Shown here piece after piece: positions 55,996-64,000 of a stretch of DNA of 64,000 bases (within the stretch, counting starts at the first letter, position 1; each line of letters starts with the position of its first letter). A program made the translations under genes and the position numbers. This stretch comes from Streptomyces noursei (GTDB lineage Bacteria > Actinomycetota > Actinomycetes > Streptomycetales > Streptomycetaceae). The stretch covers positions 1 to 64,000 of the forward strand of contig NZ_LWBU01000081.1 of assembly GCF_001646665.1 (NCBI RefSeq), read 5' to 3'. Below the pieces are notes generated by a model. That model was not told where the DNA came from, did not search any database, and saw nothing but the letters and a program-made list of their open reading frames with translations.

Positions 55996-57180
55996 TCATG
56001 CCGCCACTGCGACGGCGCGTACCGGCGACGGCCGAAGCGCCTGCTGCATCACGTCCCGGCACCGGTCCCACGCCTCCGGCACCAGGTGCCCGTACGTGTC
56101 GACGGTGGTCTTGATGTTCCGGTGACCGAGCCAGCGGCTCACTTCATGGATCGGGACGCCGTTCGCAAGCGCGGTCGAGGCGAAGAAGTGGCGCAGGGAG
56201 TGCGGGGTGTACCTCGGCTTCTTGTCCGGGGTGACCACGCCCGCCGCCACGCACGCCTTCCGCCAGTGATAGCCGTACGTCGACGCCGTGGGCATATTCC
56301 CCTTGCCCCGCTCACGCGGTGCGAACAGCGCCTCTACGCCGTCGACCTTGACCGTGCCCCAGCGCTTCAGGTGGTTGCCGATCTCCTGGTCAAGGAACGT
56401 CGGCGTGGGCACGTCCCGGTACTCATCCGCCGTACGGTGCTTGAGCGGCACGAAGCGGGTCACGCAGTCACCCTGATTCGCCTTGGCGCTGATCTGCCGG
56501 CGCAGCCGCAGGAAGCCCTCTCGCTGGCAGTCGGAGGTCAGCCCGAGAGCCTCGCTGATACGCAGCCCAGCACCCGCCTGGAGCCACACCGTGAGCCGGT
56601 ACTGATCGGACATGGCGGCGGCGATGGCGTACACCTCCGCGAGCGTCGGTATCTCGTCCGGGTCGACGGCGGCGCCTGCCGTCTTGATCGGCGGCACCCC
56701 GTCGCACGGGCTCTCGTATATGCGCCGTTCCTTGACGGCGGTCGCCATCATGGCGCGCAGGATGTTCATACGGTCGTTGACTGTCGATGCCGCCAATCCG
56801 CCCTTCACCATTGCCGTCTGAAGCTTCTTCACATCCGGGATGGTGACGCTGGCGAGGGTGCGGGCACCGAGCGCGGGAACCAGGTGGTTCGAGATGAAGC
56901 CCTGGTAGTTCCGTCGGGTCGACTCGTTCACCTGGTGCTGCGCGAGCCACTCTTCCGCCCACTTGCGCATGGAGATCTGCCCGAGCTGGTGGTCGATGTA
57001 GACCCCGGCCCGCTTGTCGTTCTCCGCCTTGACGCCGAAGCTCTCGGCCTCCCGCTTCGTGGGGAACGACTTCTCCCGCTGACGCCCCGTCCGCCCACCG
57101 GGCTCGCGGTACCGGACTGTCCACAGGTGCGCGCACCGGGTCTTGTTCCGGCAGTCACACTTCTTCAGTACCTGCGCCAC
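55996..57180 (-). CDS. int: tyrosine site-specific integrase
   Basis: A 394-residue phage-type integrase. The N-terminus carries a Cys cluster (KCDCRNKTRCAHLW) and an arm-binding region, then a SAM-like core-binding domain (about 65-150) and the catalytic domain with R207 (GLRISEA), H327/R330 (HSLRHFF), H353 (LGHRNIK) and the nucleophile Y363 (VDTYGHL). It integrates and, with an excisionase, excises the element. It overlaps the upstream regulator gene by 26 bases, so both are probably co-expressed. The candidate att core lies about 100 bases past its 3' end. Confidence 0.93.
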   Translation of the reverse strand: MAQVLKKCDCRNKTRCAHLWTVRYREPGGRTGRQREKSFPTKREAESFGVKAENDKRAGVYIDHQLGQISMRKWAEEWLAQHQVNESTRRNYQGFISNHLVPALGARTLASVTIPDVKKLQTAMVKGGLAASTVNDRMNILRAMMATAVKERRIYESPCDGVPPIKTAGAAVDPDEIPTLAEVYAIAAAMSDQYRLTVWLQAGAGLRISEALGLTSDCQREGFLRLRRQISAKANQGDCVTRFVPLKHRTADEYRDVPTPTFLDQEIGNHLKRWGTVKVDGVEALFAPRERGKGNMPTASTYGYHWRKACVAAGVVTPDKKPRYTPHSLRHFFASTALANGVPIHEVSRWLGHRNIKTTVDTYGHLVPEAWDRCRDVMQQALRPSPVRAVAVAA

Positions 57181-57721
57181 TCTTCATCTCCCTGAGCACC
57201 TCGTCGGCCTTCTCCGTCAGCTGTCCGCCCGCCTTGCCCTCGACCTTGGTCAGGAAGCCGCGCTTCCGTGCAGCGCGCAGGTGCCCCTTGAGCGTGGCCT
57301 GCTTGATGTTCGTAATCTCCTCAAGCGCCTGGATCGGGGCCCGCTCGCCGATCTCGACGACCCGCACATAGACCGCCGAGAGCATGGCCAGGTACCTATC
57401 GGTGACCCCTCTGGGCGCGTCGGCGAGCCACCCACGCAGGAGTCCTGCTTCCTCCTCCACGGCCTGGTCAATACCGGTCGGAGCTGCGTCGAGCATCTCC
57501 ACGAACGATCTGGTGTCGATCTGCCGGAGCACCGTGCTGGACAGGCCGCGGGCGATCTCCTGCGGGTCGCCGTCTTCGTGAGGCTCGATCCGAATCTCCT
57601 GCGGCCCACCGCCCACGGAGTCGGCTGGCCGCCACATCGTCACCTTCCATGAGCCGATACGCCGGTGAATCTCGATGCCCGCACGCGACGGCGGACCGTC
57701 AGGGCTACGTGTGATCTCCAT
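57155..57721 (-). CDS. HTH regulator upstream of integrase
   Basis: 188 residues. The N-terminal third (IEIHRRIGSWKVTMWRPADS) is beta-rich; the C-terminal half has a helix-turn-helix (IQALEEITNIKQATLKGHLR followed by AARKRGFLTK) and a wing-like KAGGQLTEKA. The same gene precedes the integrase gene in several Streptomyces integrative elements; it may control int or promote excision. It is divergent from the excisionase-like gene across a 121-base gap that should hold both promoters. Confidence 0.7.
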   Translation of the reverse strand: MEITRSPDGPPSRAGIEIHRRIGSWKVTMWRPADSVGGGPQEIRIEPHEDGDPQEIARGLSSTVLRQIDTRSFVEMLDAAPTGIDQAVEEEAGLLRGWLADAPRGVTDRYLAMLSAVYVRVVEIGERAPIQALEEITNIKQATLKGHLRAARKRGFLTKVEGKAGGQLTEKADEVLREMKSGAGTEEV

Positions 57722-57842
57722 GCGAGGAACGTACGAGCCTATTCAGCCCCAGTCAAGTCTAGATGTGACGCATCCGGCTTTGACAGAACCAGATGTATTG
57801 CTCAGGATGATGCCGGTACGACGAACCGAAGGAGATCCGTCT

Positions 57843-58025
57843 TTGCACCACAACCGCCTGATGACCGTTGACGAACTGGCTGAGTACCTGGGCAAGAAGC
57901 CCGCCTGGATCTACAACAACCACCGGATACTCGGCCTCCCGTCCCGGAAGGTCGGCGGCAGCCTGCGCTTCCGCATGTCCGAGGTCGACCGCTGGCTCGA
58001 CCGGGAGTGCCCGGCCTCGGCCTGA
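57843..58025 (+). CDS. xis: excisionase-like MerR-type DNA-binding protein
   Basis: 60 residues: MTVDELAEYLGKKPAWIYNN, then PSRKVGGSLRFRMSEVDRWL, the classic HTH_17/excisionase fold. The TTG at 57843-57845 is chosen since GGAG (57831-57834) lies 8 bases upstream; a longer frame would run into the divergent gene. Xis proteins bend att DNA to favour excision. It starts the rightward unit of the element with the RepA-like gene 41 bases downstream. Confidence 0.8.
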   Translation: MHHNRLMTVDELAEYLGKKPAWIYNNHRILGLPSRKVGGSLRFRMSEVDRWLDRECPASA

Positions 58026-58066
58026 CCTGCGGTCCTCTCATCTGTACCCGACCGAATGGAGGTCAC

Positions 58067-59101
58067 ATGATCCCGCCACCCGGCGGGAGACAGCGGCGCA
58101 CACCTGTGCCGCTCCGCTCAAAGGAAGGACGGCCACGCACGGTGGGAGCCATCAAGGACAAAGGGCGGCAGCTCCACGAGATCGAGCGGGTCCCGTACGA
58201 GGACGCGTTCCTGATCGGCGACCTCCTCACCACCCGGACAACATTGCTGGCGGGTGAGCCCAAGGCGGGCAAGACACTGCTCAGCGCGGGCATGGGCATA
58301 GCCCTGCTCAACGGCGAGCCGACGTTCCTCGGCCTGCCGGTACATCGAAGAATCGACCACATCGTCTACGGCCTGACCGACGACGGCGCGGCGGAGGAAT
58401 TGAAGGAGCGGCTGGACGGTGCCGTACCGGACGACTCTGTGACCATCTTCCCCGTCCGGGACGCGGGGGACTCCGGCTACTGGAAGGGCATCTACGAAGA
58501 CCTCGCGGACATCAGGCCGGGCCTGTTCGTCCTGGACAACATGCTCGGCGCGCTCGCACCGGGTGAGGACATCTCATCCCCGGTGACAGCGCAACGGTTC
58601 GGGCACAGCTTGCGTCCGATCACGGACATGGGCATCCCCGTGCTGGTGGTGACGCACACCCCGAAGGGAACGGCGGAGGGAATGAGCGTCGCATCCTCGC
58701 CCATCGGCGGACGGGCGATCGCGGCCGGCGCTCGCGGCATCATCACCTTGAGGAACTCCGGCAAGCGCGGGCGGCGCATCGAAGTCAAGATGAATCGCGC
58801 CCGGGAAGACCTCAACCTCGACGTCACCGTGCACCGGGCCAGCGCGACAAGCGAGGTCCCTGTCTGGGAGCGGGCGAGGCCCCAGATCAAGGCCGTCGAC
58901 ATGCCGAAGGCGAAGCCCTGGGACGAAGTGCTCGCAGCGCGGATCATCGAGGAGCAGCCGGAGGAGACGAACTACAAGCCGCTCGCCCAGCGGTACGCCC
59001 CGACGGTCGGCAAGAGCGTGGAGACCATTCGCCCCAAGCTCAGGGATGCCCTGGAGTACGTTGACGGGCGCTGGACCCGGAGGCGCTCCGAGCCCGCCTG
59101 A
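58067..59101 (+). CDS. RepA-like AAA/RecA-fold ATPase
   Basis: A 344-residue RecA-fold ATPase of the AAA_25/RepA type. Walker A GEPKAGKTLL (63-70 in GEPKAGKT), Walker B LFVLDNM (about 153-159), and a sensor-like LVVTHTPKG. Such hexameric helicases start replication of plasmids and integrative elements. The C-terminal region (LAQRYAPTVGKSVETIRPKL) looks like a small HTH. ATG 58067 has GGAGG upstream. The gene's TGA is followed at once by a hairpin. No primase or transfer gene follows in the window. Confidence 0.8.
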   Translation: MIPPPGGRQRRTPVPLRSKEGRPRTVGAIKDKGRQLHEIERVPYEDAFLIGDLLTTRTTLLAGEPKAGKTLLSAGMGIALLNGEPTFLGLPVHRRIDHIVYGLTDDGAAEELKERLDGAVPDDSVTIFPVRDAGDSGYWKGIYEDLADIRPGLFVLDNMLGALAPGEDISSPVTAQRFGHSLRPITDMGIPVLVVTHTPKGTAEGMSVASSPIGGRAIAAGARGIITLRNSGKRGRRIEVKMNRAREDLNLDVTVHRASATSEVPVWERARPQIKAVDMPKAKPWDEVLAARIIEEQPEETNYKPLAQRYAPTVGKSVETIRPKLRDALEYVDGRWTRRRSEPA

Positions 59102-59106
59102 TCCGT

Positions 59107-59150
59107 GGTGGTGGTGATGCAGCCCCCTTACAGGAAGTGTCACCACCACC
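59107..59150 (+). terminator. terminator hairpin after RepA-like gene
   Basis: A perfect 11-bp stem GGTGGTGGTGA with TCACCACCACC (59107-59117 and 59140-59150), loop 22 bases. Confidence 0.55.
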
Positions 59151-59633
59151 AGCTACCTCGCTCCGCTCGGCAAGCCTCGCTCCTCCTTCTACTTATGTAA
59201 GTACGTCAGGATCTCTGGACACTGGCGGCCTGTGGCCGACCAGCACGCAGGCCACTGGGGGACTACGAAAGCCCGAGGCCTCGAAGCCCGCCAGACAAAG
59301 GCAGCGGCTCCCCGAAGGAGCTGTTGAACGAGCAAGACGACTTACGCAAGTACGCGATTGCGTCCAGCGGCGAAGCCGTAAGCCTGTGCAGCGGAGAAGA
59401 GCAAGTACGTGAAGCCGTGAAGAAGCCCAACTAGGAAGCGGCCTATCGGCCGTTCTTCGCGTAGACGACTTACGAGGCTCGACTTGCGTACTTGCTCTCG
59501 CCGCTGCCTTCCTCGGGGCCGCGGATGCGGCCCACTCGTCAGGAGTCGGTGAGGCTCACGTCCAGTTTCTGACGCCGTTGCTCCCTACCCATGCCGTTCC
59601 GCCGTTGCCCTTCACCGCCGTAGGGATGGGGCC
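59151..59633. other. structured non-coding region with repeated GCAAGTACG motif
   Basis: No gene recognised in about 480 bases between convergent units. GYAAGTACG occurs at 59197-59205, 59346-59354 and 59401-59409, and its reverse complement at 59487-59495. The arms 59390-59409 and 59487-59505 can pair over nearly 20 bases, enclosing smaller hairpins (GGCCTATCGGCC). It could be an origin/iteron region, a transfer or recombination site, or a structured RNA. Confidence 0.5.
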
Positions 59634-61628
59634 TCACGATGTGGCGGCAGCTCCGATCGTTCCGCTGTCCCCCGCCCTGGCCGCGGGCACCGTACCGTCG
59701 CCCACCAGATCCATGACCGCGTCAGTGTGTTCCCTGATCAGATAGTCCATGGCGTGCTCGGTCGACGACTGATACTCAAGCTGCTCGCTGTAGAAGCGAA
59801 GCCGCTCCTGCGCGTCCTCGATGATTTCGCCCCAGGTGCGTACCCAGATCCGGTACGTGGGCTGGTTGACAGCACATCCAGGCATCCGGTCCTGCTGGTG
59901 AGCAAGTTGGCGAAGACCGTCGTCCATGGCATTGCCGACGAGCCAGAAGTCCCAGGTCACCTTGGGGTCCCGGAACCGGTCGTCGTTCATAACCGCTTGC
60001 GCATAGCTGTTGATCTGCGTGAACTCGGACATGCCGAGGGTGACACTCGACCTCTTGAGTTCGATCACGAGGTGGTGACGCTCCCCTTTCCGCTGCCGGG
60101 CTGCACGGGACAGCATGAGGTCGACGATCCCCCGGCTCCCGTCCTCCCTCAGAACGGGGGCCTGTGCGGGTGTGTCACGATCGAGAAGACGACAGTGCTG
60201 TCTCAGCACCTCGTTCAGACTGCGGTCGCTGACGTGCAGTCCATACTCCTCACCGAAGATCCAGCACTCGTTCTCCAGGATCCGGTGCAGCTCCGTGCGT
60301 TCCTTGACCCGCCCCTTGGCCACGGGGTCGAAGACGAGGTGCTCCAGGGCAGACAGGAAATCGAGGCGTCCGGTTGTCGCGGTCGACGCCTTGATCAAGG
60401 CGGACAGCGGCGTACGATCCAGCAGCCGACTGAGTTCTGCCTGCTCCTGCTTGGAAAGCGCGAATAGCTCCTCGGCGATGCGCAGCACTTCGCCCGGCTC
60501 GTGGGTCAAGACGGAGCGCAGAAGCGCGAAGGACACCTTCTGGGCCCTCTTGCTCGCCGGCAAGTGCCGGACGACCGCGGTCGCCACGGCGTCAAAGGTC
60601 TCGCGCTCCGCTCGCTCCTGGTCGTTGGCGGGCTCGCCTGCATACGGGTAGAAGCCTTCCGCACGCCACGAGTCGACGAGCTCACGACGGCGCTCATCGG
60701 CTCGGGAACGGAAGTGCTCACGCATACGCTCTCGGGCTTCGGCCAGCACCTCGGCAGCAGGCCCCTCCGGTGTCCAATCGGCGAAGGCGAGGTCGCCGAC
60801 CGAATCATCCTCGAACCCCGACCAGGACAGGTACGCCGTGAAGTGGAAGCCCGGAGCCTGGATCTCCGGCTTCAGCTGCGCCAAGGACATGCCTCGGCCG
60901 TCGCAGAGGAACAAAGCCCGGGAGTACGGACGCGACCATTCGATGATCTTCAACTGGGCCGACGGGTGAGAACTGTCCGGCGGAGCCGCCACCTCGTACG
61001 TCTCGACGTGAACCTGCTCAGACGCCGGGTCCAGCCGCGTCCCGTCGTAGGTGATGCAGATGTCCGGGTACGCCTCCAGGTGAAGCGCGAAGGCGGCAGT
61101 GAGCGCGGTACGGGCGGCATCCTCGGTCAGCTTCTGGAGGTCCTCCCCGCCGAACGCCTCAAAGACCGTCCCCGTTGCGTCGGCCGTCGGCTCGGGATCG
61201 CTGACGTCGAACTCGTCCATGGAGCTGCGATCGGACTCGATGACCACACGCCGGCGGATCCCCCGCGCACCGCTGACGCTGGTCCAGCGCACCTCACTGC
61301 CGAGCGCGAAGGCCCGGACTCGGCCCCGCCCGTTCTTCCCGTGCAGCACGCGCTTCTTTACCTCACTGACCTGCGTGCGCTTCTTCCAGGACGTACCGAT
61401 CTGCTCGAAGTAGTCGCTGCACTTCTCCGCCGCGATACCAGTACCGTCGTCGAGCACGGCTACTCGGTCGACTCCGTCGAAGTCGTTGCGCTCAAGTACG
61501 ACGGTGACGTTCTCGGCATCCGCGTCGAGAGAGTTCCAGATCAGCTCCTCGACGGCTCCCACAGGATGACGAAGCCGGGCAAGCTCCTCGACGTGTCCGC
61601 GCCCTACGGTCAACCGAAGCTTCGCCAT
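59634..61628 (-). CDS. GHKL ATPase fused to PD-(D/E)XK (Shedu-like) nuclease
   Basis: 664 residues. The N-terminal part (about 1-200) is a GHKL/Hsp90-MutL-type ATPase: N-box VEELIWNSLDADA (N32, D35), G1 LDDGTGI (60-65), and G2-like HGKNGRGR (96-103). A helical middle follows. The C-terminal part begins with LENECWIFGEEYG (451-463), reminiscent of Shedu/DUF4263, and carries a PD-(D/E)XK pattern: D503 in GIVDLML, E523/K525 in HLVIELKRS, and Q538 in FTQINSYA. So an ATP-driven switch is coupled to a likely DNA nuclease. ATG 61628 is preferred, with AAAGG upstream. It lies beside a metalloprotease and a type I restriction gene; antiphage function is inferred. Confidence 0.75.
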   Translation of the reverse strand: MAKLRLTVGRGHVEELARLRHPVGAVEELIWNSLDADAENVTVVLERNDFDGVDRVAVLDDGTGIAAEKCSDYFEQIGTSWKKRTQVSEVKKRVLHGKNGRGRVRAFALGSEVRWTSVSGARGIRRRVVIESDRSSMDEFDVSDPEPTADATGTVFEAFGGEDLQKLTEDAARTALTAAFALHLEAYPDICITYDGTRLDPASEQVHVETYEVAAPPDSSHPSAQLKIIEWSRPYSRALFLCDGRGMSLAQLKPEIQAPGFHFTAYLSWSGFEDDSVGDLAFADWTPEGPAAEVLAEARERMREHFRSRADERRRELVDSWRAEGFYPYAGEPANDQERAERETFDAVATAVVRHLPASKRAQKVSFALLRSVLTHEPGEVLRIAEELFALSKQEQAELSRLLDRTPLSALIKASTATTGRLDFLSALEHLVFDPVAKGRVKERTELHRILENECWIFGEEYGLHVSDRSLNEVLRQHCRLLDRDTPAQAPVLREDGSRGIVDLMLSRAARQRKGERHHLVIELKRSSVTLGMSEFTQINSYAQAVMNDDRFRDPKVTWDFWLVGNAMDDGLRQLAHQQDRMPGCAVNQPTYRIWVRTWGEIIEDAQERLRFYSEQLEYQSSTEHAMDYLIREHTDAVMDLVGDGTVPAARAGDSGTIGAAATS

Positions 61629-61798
61629 GGGGTCAGCACCTTTCACGTCAGCGTCATCTCTTAGGGCCTGCGGGGAGGGAGGCAGAACGCTTCCCACGTC
61701 ATTGTCATTAACTCGGATACCTGATGAACGTCACTCACTGTTTTCGAGCGCCGGACGTGCGTCCACGATCCGCTCCTTCGCCTGCGCGGCCTGGCACG

Positions 61799-62521
61799 TC
61801 ACGTCCACAGCTCGTCGGCGAGCGGCTCCGCGTCCAAATCGTCGCGGCGACTGCGCCAGTCCGGCAGGCAGCTGTCCATCAGCCGGGCGAAGCGCGGGCC
61901 ATGCCCGCGTTCGAGGAGGTGCGTCATCTCGTGGACGATGACGTACTCAAGGGACGCCGGGTGCTTCTTGGCCAACTCGGAGTTGAACCACAGGCGGCCG
62001 GTCTCCTGGTTGCACGAGCCCCACTTGGTTTTCATCCGGCGGATGCCCCACCAGGGCACCGAGACGCCGAGCTTCGCCTCCCACCGCTCGATGAGCGGAG
62101 GGACGGCGCGTCGGAGCTGCTCTCGGTACCACTGGTCGAGCAGGTCTCGGCGTCCCTGGTCGTCAGTTCCCGGAAGCGCGTACAGGACTAGTCGATCTCC
62201 GTCGATCTCCACGTGCGGACGTCCGGGACGTTCAACAACCTTCAGGCGTCGCCTCACACCCCAGCTGTAGTGGGACTCTCCACCGACCATTTCTCGCACG
62301 GACTGCCGTCGAGCCGATCGCAGCTCGTCCTGCTGTCGTCTGATCCACGGCAGCCGCTGGATGACGGCCAGCCTGATCTGGTCGTCATCCATCCGCTGGG
62401 GTGCCGCCACCCGGACACGGCCCACCGGCGGATAGACACCGATGTGCAGGTTCTTGATGTCCTTGAAGTCCACCTGGACATCGATGCCGAGGACGGTGAT
62501 CCGCGTGCTAGTGATACTCAT
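61799..62521 (-). CDS. YgjP/DUF45 zinc metalloprotease-like protein
   Basis: 240 residues. The zinc site H197-E198-M-T-H201 (YVIVHEMTHLLERGHGPRF) with H207 as a third ligand, preceded by KTKWGSCNQETGRLWFNSEL, is the hallmark of the YgjP-like DUF45 family. It starts inside the 3' end of hsdR (14-base overlap), so it is made with the restriction subunit. DUF45 proteins often accompany type I restriction genes; whether they cleave proteins there is unproven. A 170-base gap separates it from the ATPase-nuclease gene downstream. Confidence 0.88.
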   Translation of the reverse strand: MSITSTRITVLGIDVQVDFKDIKNLHIGVYPPVGRVRVAAPQRMDDDQIRLAVIQRLPWIRRQQDELRSARRQSVREMVGGESHYSWGVRRRLKVVERPGRPHVEIDGDRLVLYALPGTDDQGRRDLLDQWYREQLRRAVPPLIERWEAKLGVSVPWWGIRRMKTKWGSCNQETGRLWFNSELAKKHPASLEYVIVHEMTHLLERGHGPRFARLMDSCLPDWRSRRDDLDAEPLADELWT

Positions 62522-64000
62522 GCCTTGCTTTCACCAGTTCGAAGAGCTCATCGAGCCGGTCGAAGTCGTCTGGCAGCGCACGCTTGACCGCGATACGCAG
62601 CTTCTTCTCCCTCATTGGGCTTCCAACCCAGTTGTGCGGCTTGTTGTGCAGCACCGTGGTGTCGACTTGGATAGCCAGCTGCTGGTCGTCGCGGAAGAAG
62701 TCGCACAGCGCTCTGCGCGCGCCGTTGTCAGCCCACTTCGGGTACCGCTCGGCGTCGCCTGAGTTCCTGCTTCCAAGATCCGCCGCCGTCTCCAGCAGCT
62801 TGGCGAGGTACTCCTCGTACTCGATCGCACCCTTGCGACGCTCCTCGATTATCGCGTCGAGCAGCTGTGACATCTCGTCGAAGTACTTCGGGTTCGTCGC
62901 ACGCTCGTCGACGATCACCTTGCGCATGTTGTTGGTGATGGTCGCGGCAACGGCTTCGGGGTTGCTCTTGATTCCCGTAGGCAGCTTGTCGACGGCGCCC
63001 GCACCCAGTTCGACGATGAGCTGGATGAGTCCGGCGTCCTCGAAGTCGGACACGGTCCTTGACGCGTCCGCCTGGATGTAGGTGTCCAGGAGGAAGCGCA
63101 TGCCTGCTTCGTACTGCTTGAAGTCGACGTCCTCGCCTGCGCCGAGCTTCACCTCGGCCCGGACGTCCACGTAGTGGCGGACCTCCTTGCGGATGTCCTC
63201 GGCGGCCTGCGGCGAGTACTTGGCTGCCTCCATGTCGTTCGCCAGGTTGGCGAAGGCCCGCGTCACCCCTGCGACGGCCTTGTACAGCTCGACACGCTTG
63301 GGCTCGTTAGCCTTGAGCTGTGCGGCGTTGCCCTGCTCAGCGGCGCAGAAGTACTGCTGGTACTGGAGTGTGCCTCGGGGCGGCGCGACCGGCTCGCACA
63401 GTGCGCGGATACGTTCCAGCGCATCGTCCAGGTCCTTTCGCCCCTTGTCGATACGGTCACTCAACAGGCCCTCGATGTCCTGCCGCTCATAGGCATCGAA
63501 CATCCCGGACGTGTAGTCGGTGACGGCGTCCTGAAGGGAGTTGAAGAGGTCGCGGTAGTCGACGATGTAGCCGTACTGCTTGTCATCCCCGTCGAGCCGG
63601 TTGACGCGGCAGATGGCCTGGAACAGGCCGTGGTCGCGCATCTTCTTGTCGATGTAGAGGTACGTGGCACTCGGCGCGTCGAAGCCGGTCAGGAGTTTGT
63701 CGACGACGATGAGGAGGCGCATACGGCCAGGCTCCTCGACGAACTGCCTCTTGACCTCCTTCTCGAACTCCTCGACCTTCGTCATCGCCACGTCTTCGGG
63801 CTCGTTGAAGTGGGCGGCCAGCATCTTCCGGTAGATCTCGTACTTCCGGAGGTTCTCTGTGTGGCCGGCACCGGAGTCCTCCTTGGAGATGTCTCCCGGA
63901 CTCGGCTTATAGCTGGTGACGATGGCGCATTTGCCGTCGAAGCCCGCCTTGGAAAACAACTCGTAGAACTTACATGCCTGGTAGACGCTGTCACCGACCA
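62508..64000 (-). CDS. hsdR: type I restriction enzyme R subunit, C-terminal part
   Basis: The window holds about the last 497 residues; the 5' part with the nuclease and first RecA-like domain lies beyond the right edge. Visible are FYELFSKAG and CAIVTSYKPS, the helicase motif V region LLTGFDAPSATYLYIDK, motif VI QAICRVNRLDG, and the long helical C-terminus that docks on HsdM. It translocates DNA and cuts it with HsdM/HsdS. Codons run on through position 64000 without a break. hsdM and hsdS are expected to the right. The 3' end overlaps the metalloprotease gene. Confidence 0.93.
   Translation of the reverse strand, partial: VGDSVYQACKFYELFSKAGFDGKCAIVTSYKPSPGDISKEDSGAGHTENLRKYEIYRKMLAAHFNEPEDVAMTKVEEFEKEVKRQFVEEPGRMRLLIVVDKLLTGFDAPSATYLYIDKKMRDHGLFQAICRVNRLDGDDKQYGYIVDYRDLFNSLQDAVTDYTSGMFDAYERQDIEGLLSDRIDKGRKDLDDALERIRALCEPVAPPRGTLQYQQYFCAAEQGNAAQLKANEPKRVELYKAVAGVTRAFANLANDMEAAKYSPQAAEDIRKEVRHYVDVRAEVKLGAGEDVDFKQYEAGMRFLLDTYIQADASRTVSDFEDAGLIQLIVELGAGAVDKLPTGIKSNPEAVAATITNNMRKVIVDERATNPKYFDEMSQLLDAIIEERRKGAIEYEEYLAKLLETAADLGSRNSGDAERYPKWADNGARRALCDFFRDDQQLAIQVDTTVLHNKPHNWVGSPMREKKLRIAVKRALPDDFDRLDELFELVKARHEYH

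Overview
The window is a GC-rich actinobacterial chromosome segment, almost certainly Streptomyces. The evidence is frequent GTG/TTG starts, strong GGAGG-type ribosome sites, the mycothiol gene mshB, a seven-iron ferredoxin, PAS-GAF-SpoIIE phosphatase plus RsbW-like kinase genes, and a nickel-binding SCO4226-type protein. No rRNA, tRNA, CRISPR array or insertion sequence was recognised.

Left part (1-14.5 kb): purL faces a convergent second-type purN that is translationally coupled to an ArsR-like regulator. A divergent LuxR-type regulator and a small secreted protein follow. Next come dapC and fdxA (lysine/peptidoglycan precursor and redox), an Rv0428c-like GNAT with a SirB1-type protein, a PepSY lipoprotein, a large YoaR-like membrane protein, and the mshB/DUF6113 pair.

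Middle (14.5-54 kb): an S9 peptidase; two tandem five-gene oligopeptide ABC operons (each binding protein, two permeases, two ATPases, all on the minus strand); the GTPase TypA; a third, orphan family-5 binding protein; and a three-gene succinate dehydrogenase/fumarate reductase operon. Then a GH18-like membrane protein, a coiled-coil protein that seems to have lost its TPM domain, the stress-signalling phosphatase and anti-sigma-type kinase, a Nudix hydrolase, a GntR regulator, a secreted subtilisin with a P-domain, a threonine synthase paralogue, and an SNF2 helicase.

Right part (54-64 kb): an accessory island. It opens with two type II toxin-antitoxin pairs (RHH/PIN and YefM/RelE) flanking a 3' remnant of a second SNF2 gene. 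It continues with an integrase module (tyrosine integrase, HTH regulator, excisionase-like protein, RepA-like AAA ATPase), a structured 530-bp non-coding region, and a defence-type cluster. That cluster is a GHKL ATPase fused to a Shedu-like PD-(D/E)XK nuclease, a YgjP-type metalloprotease, and hsdR of a type I restriction system running off the right edge. An 18-bp near-identical repeat resembling the 3' end of ychF occurs beside the integrase gene and again 1 kb to its left, suggesting att sites of an element, or stacked elements, integrated in ychF.

The most novel-looking object is the ATPase-nuclease fusion at 59634-61628, with its metalloprotease and type I restriction neighbours. Function there is inferred from motifs and context only.
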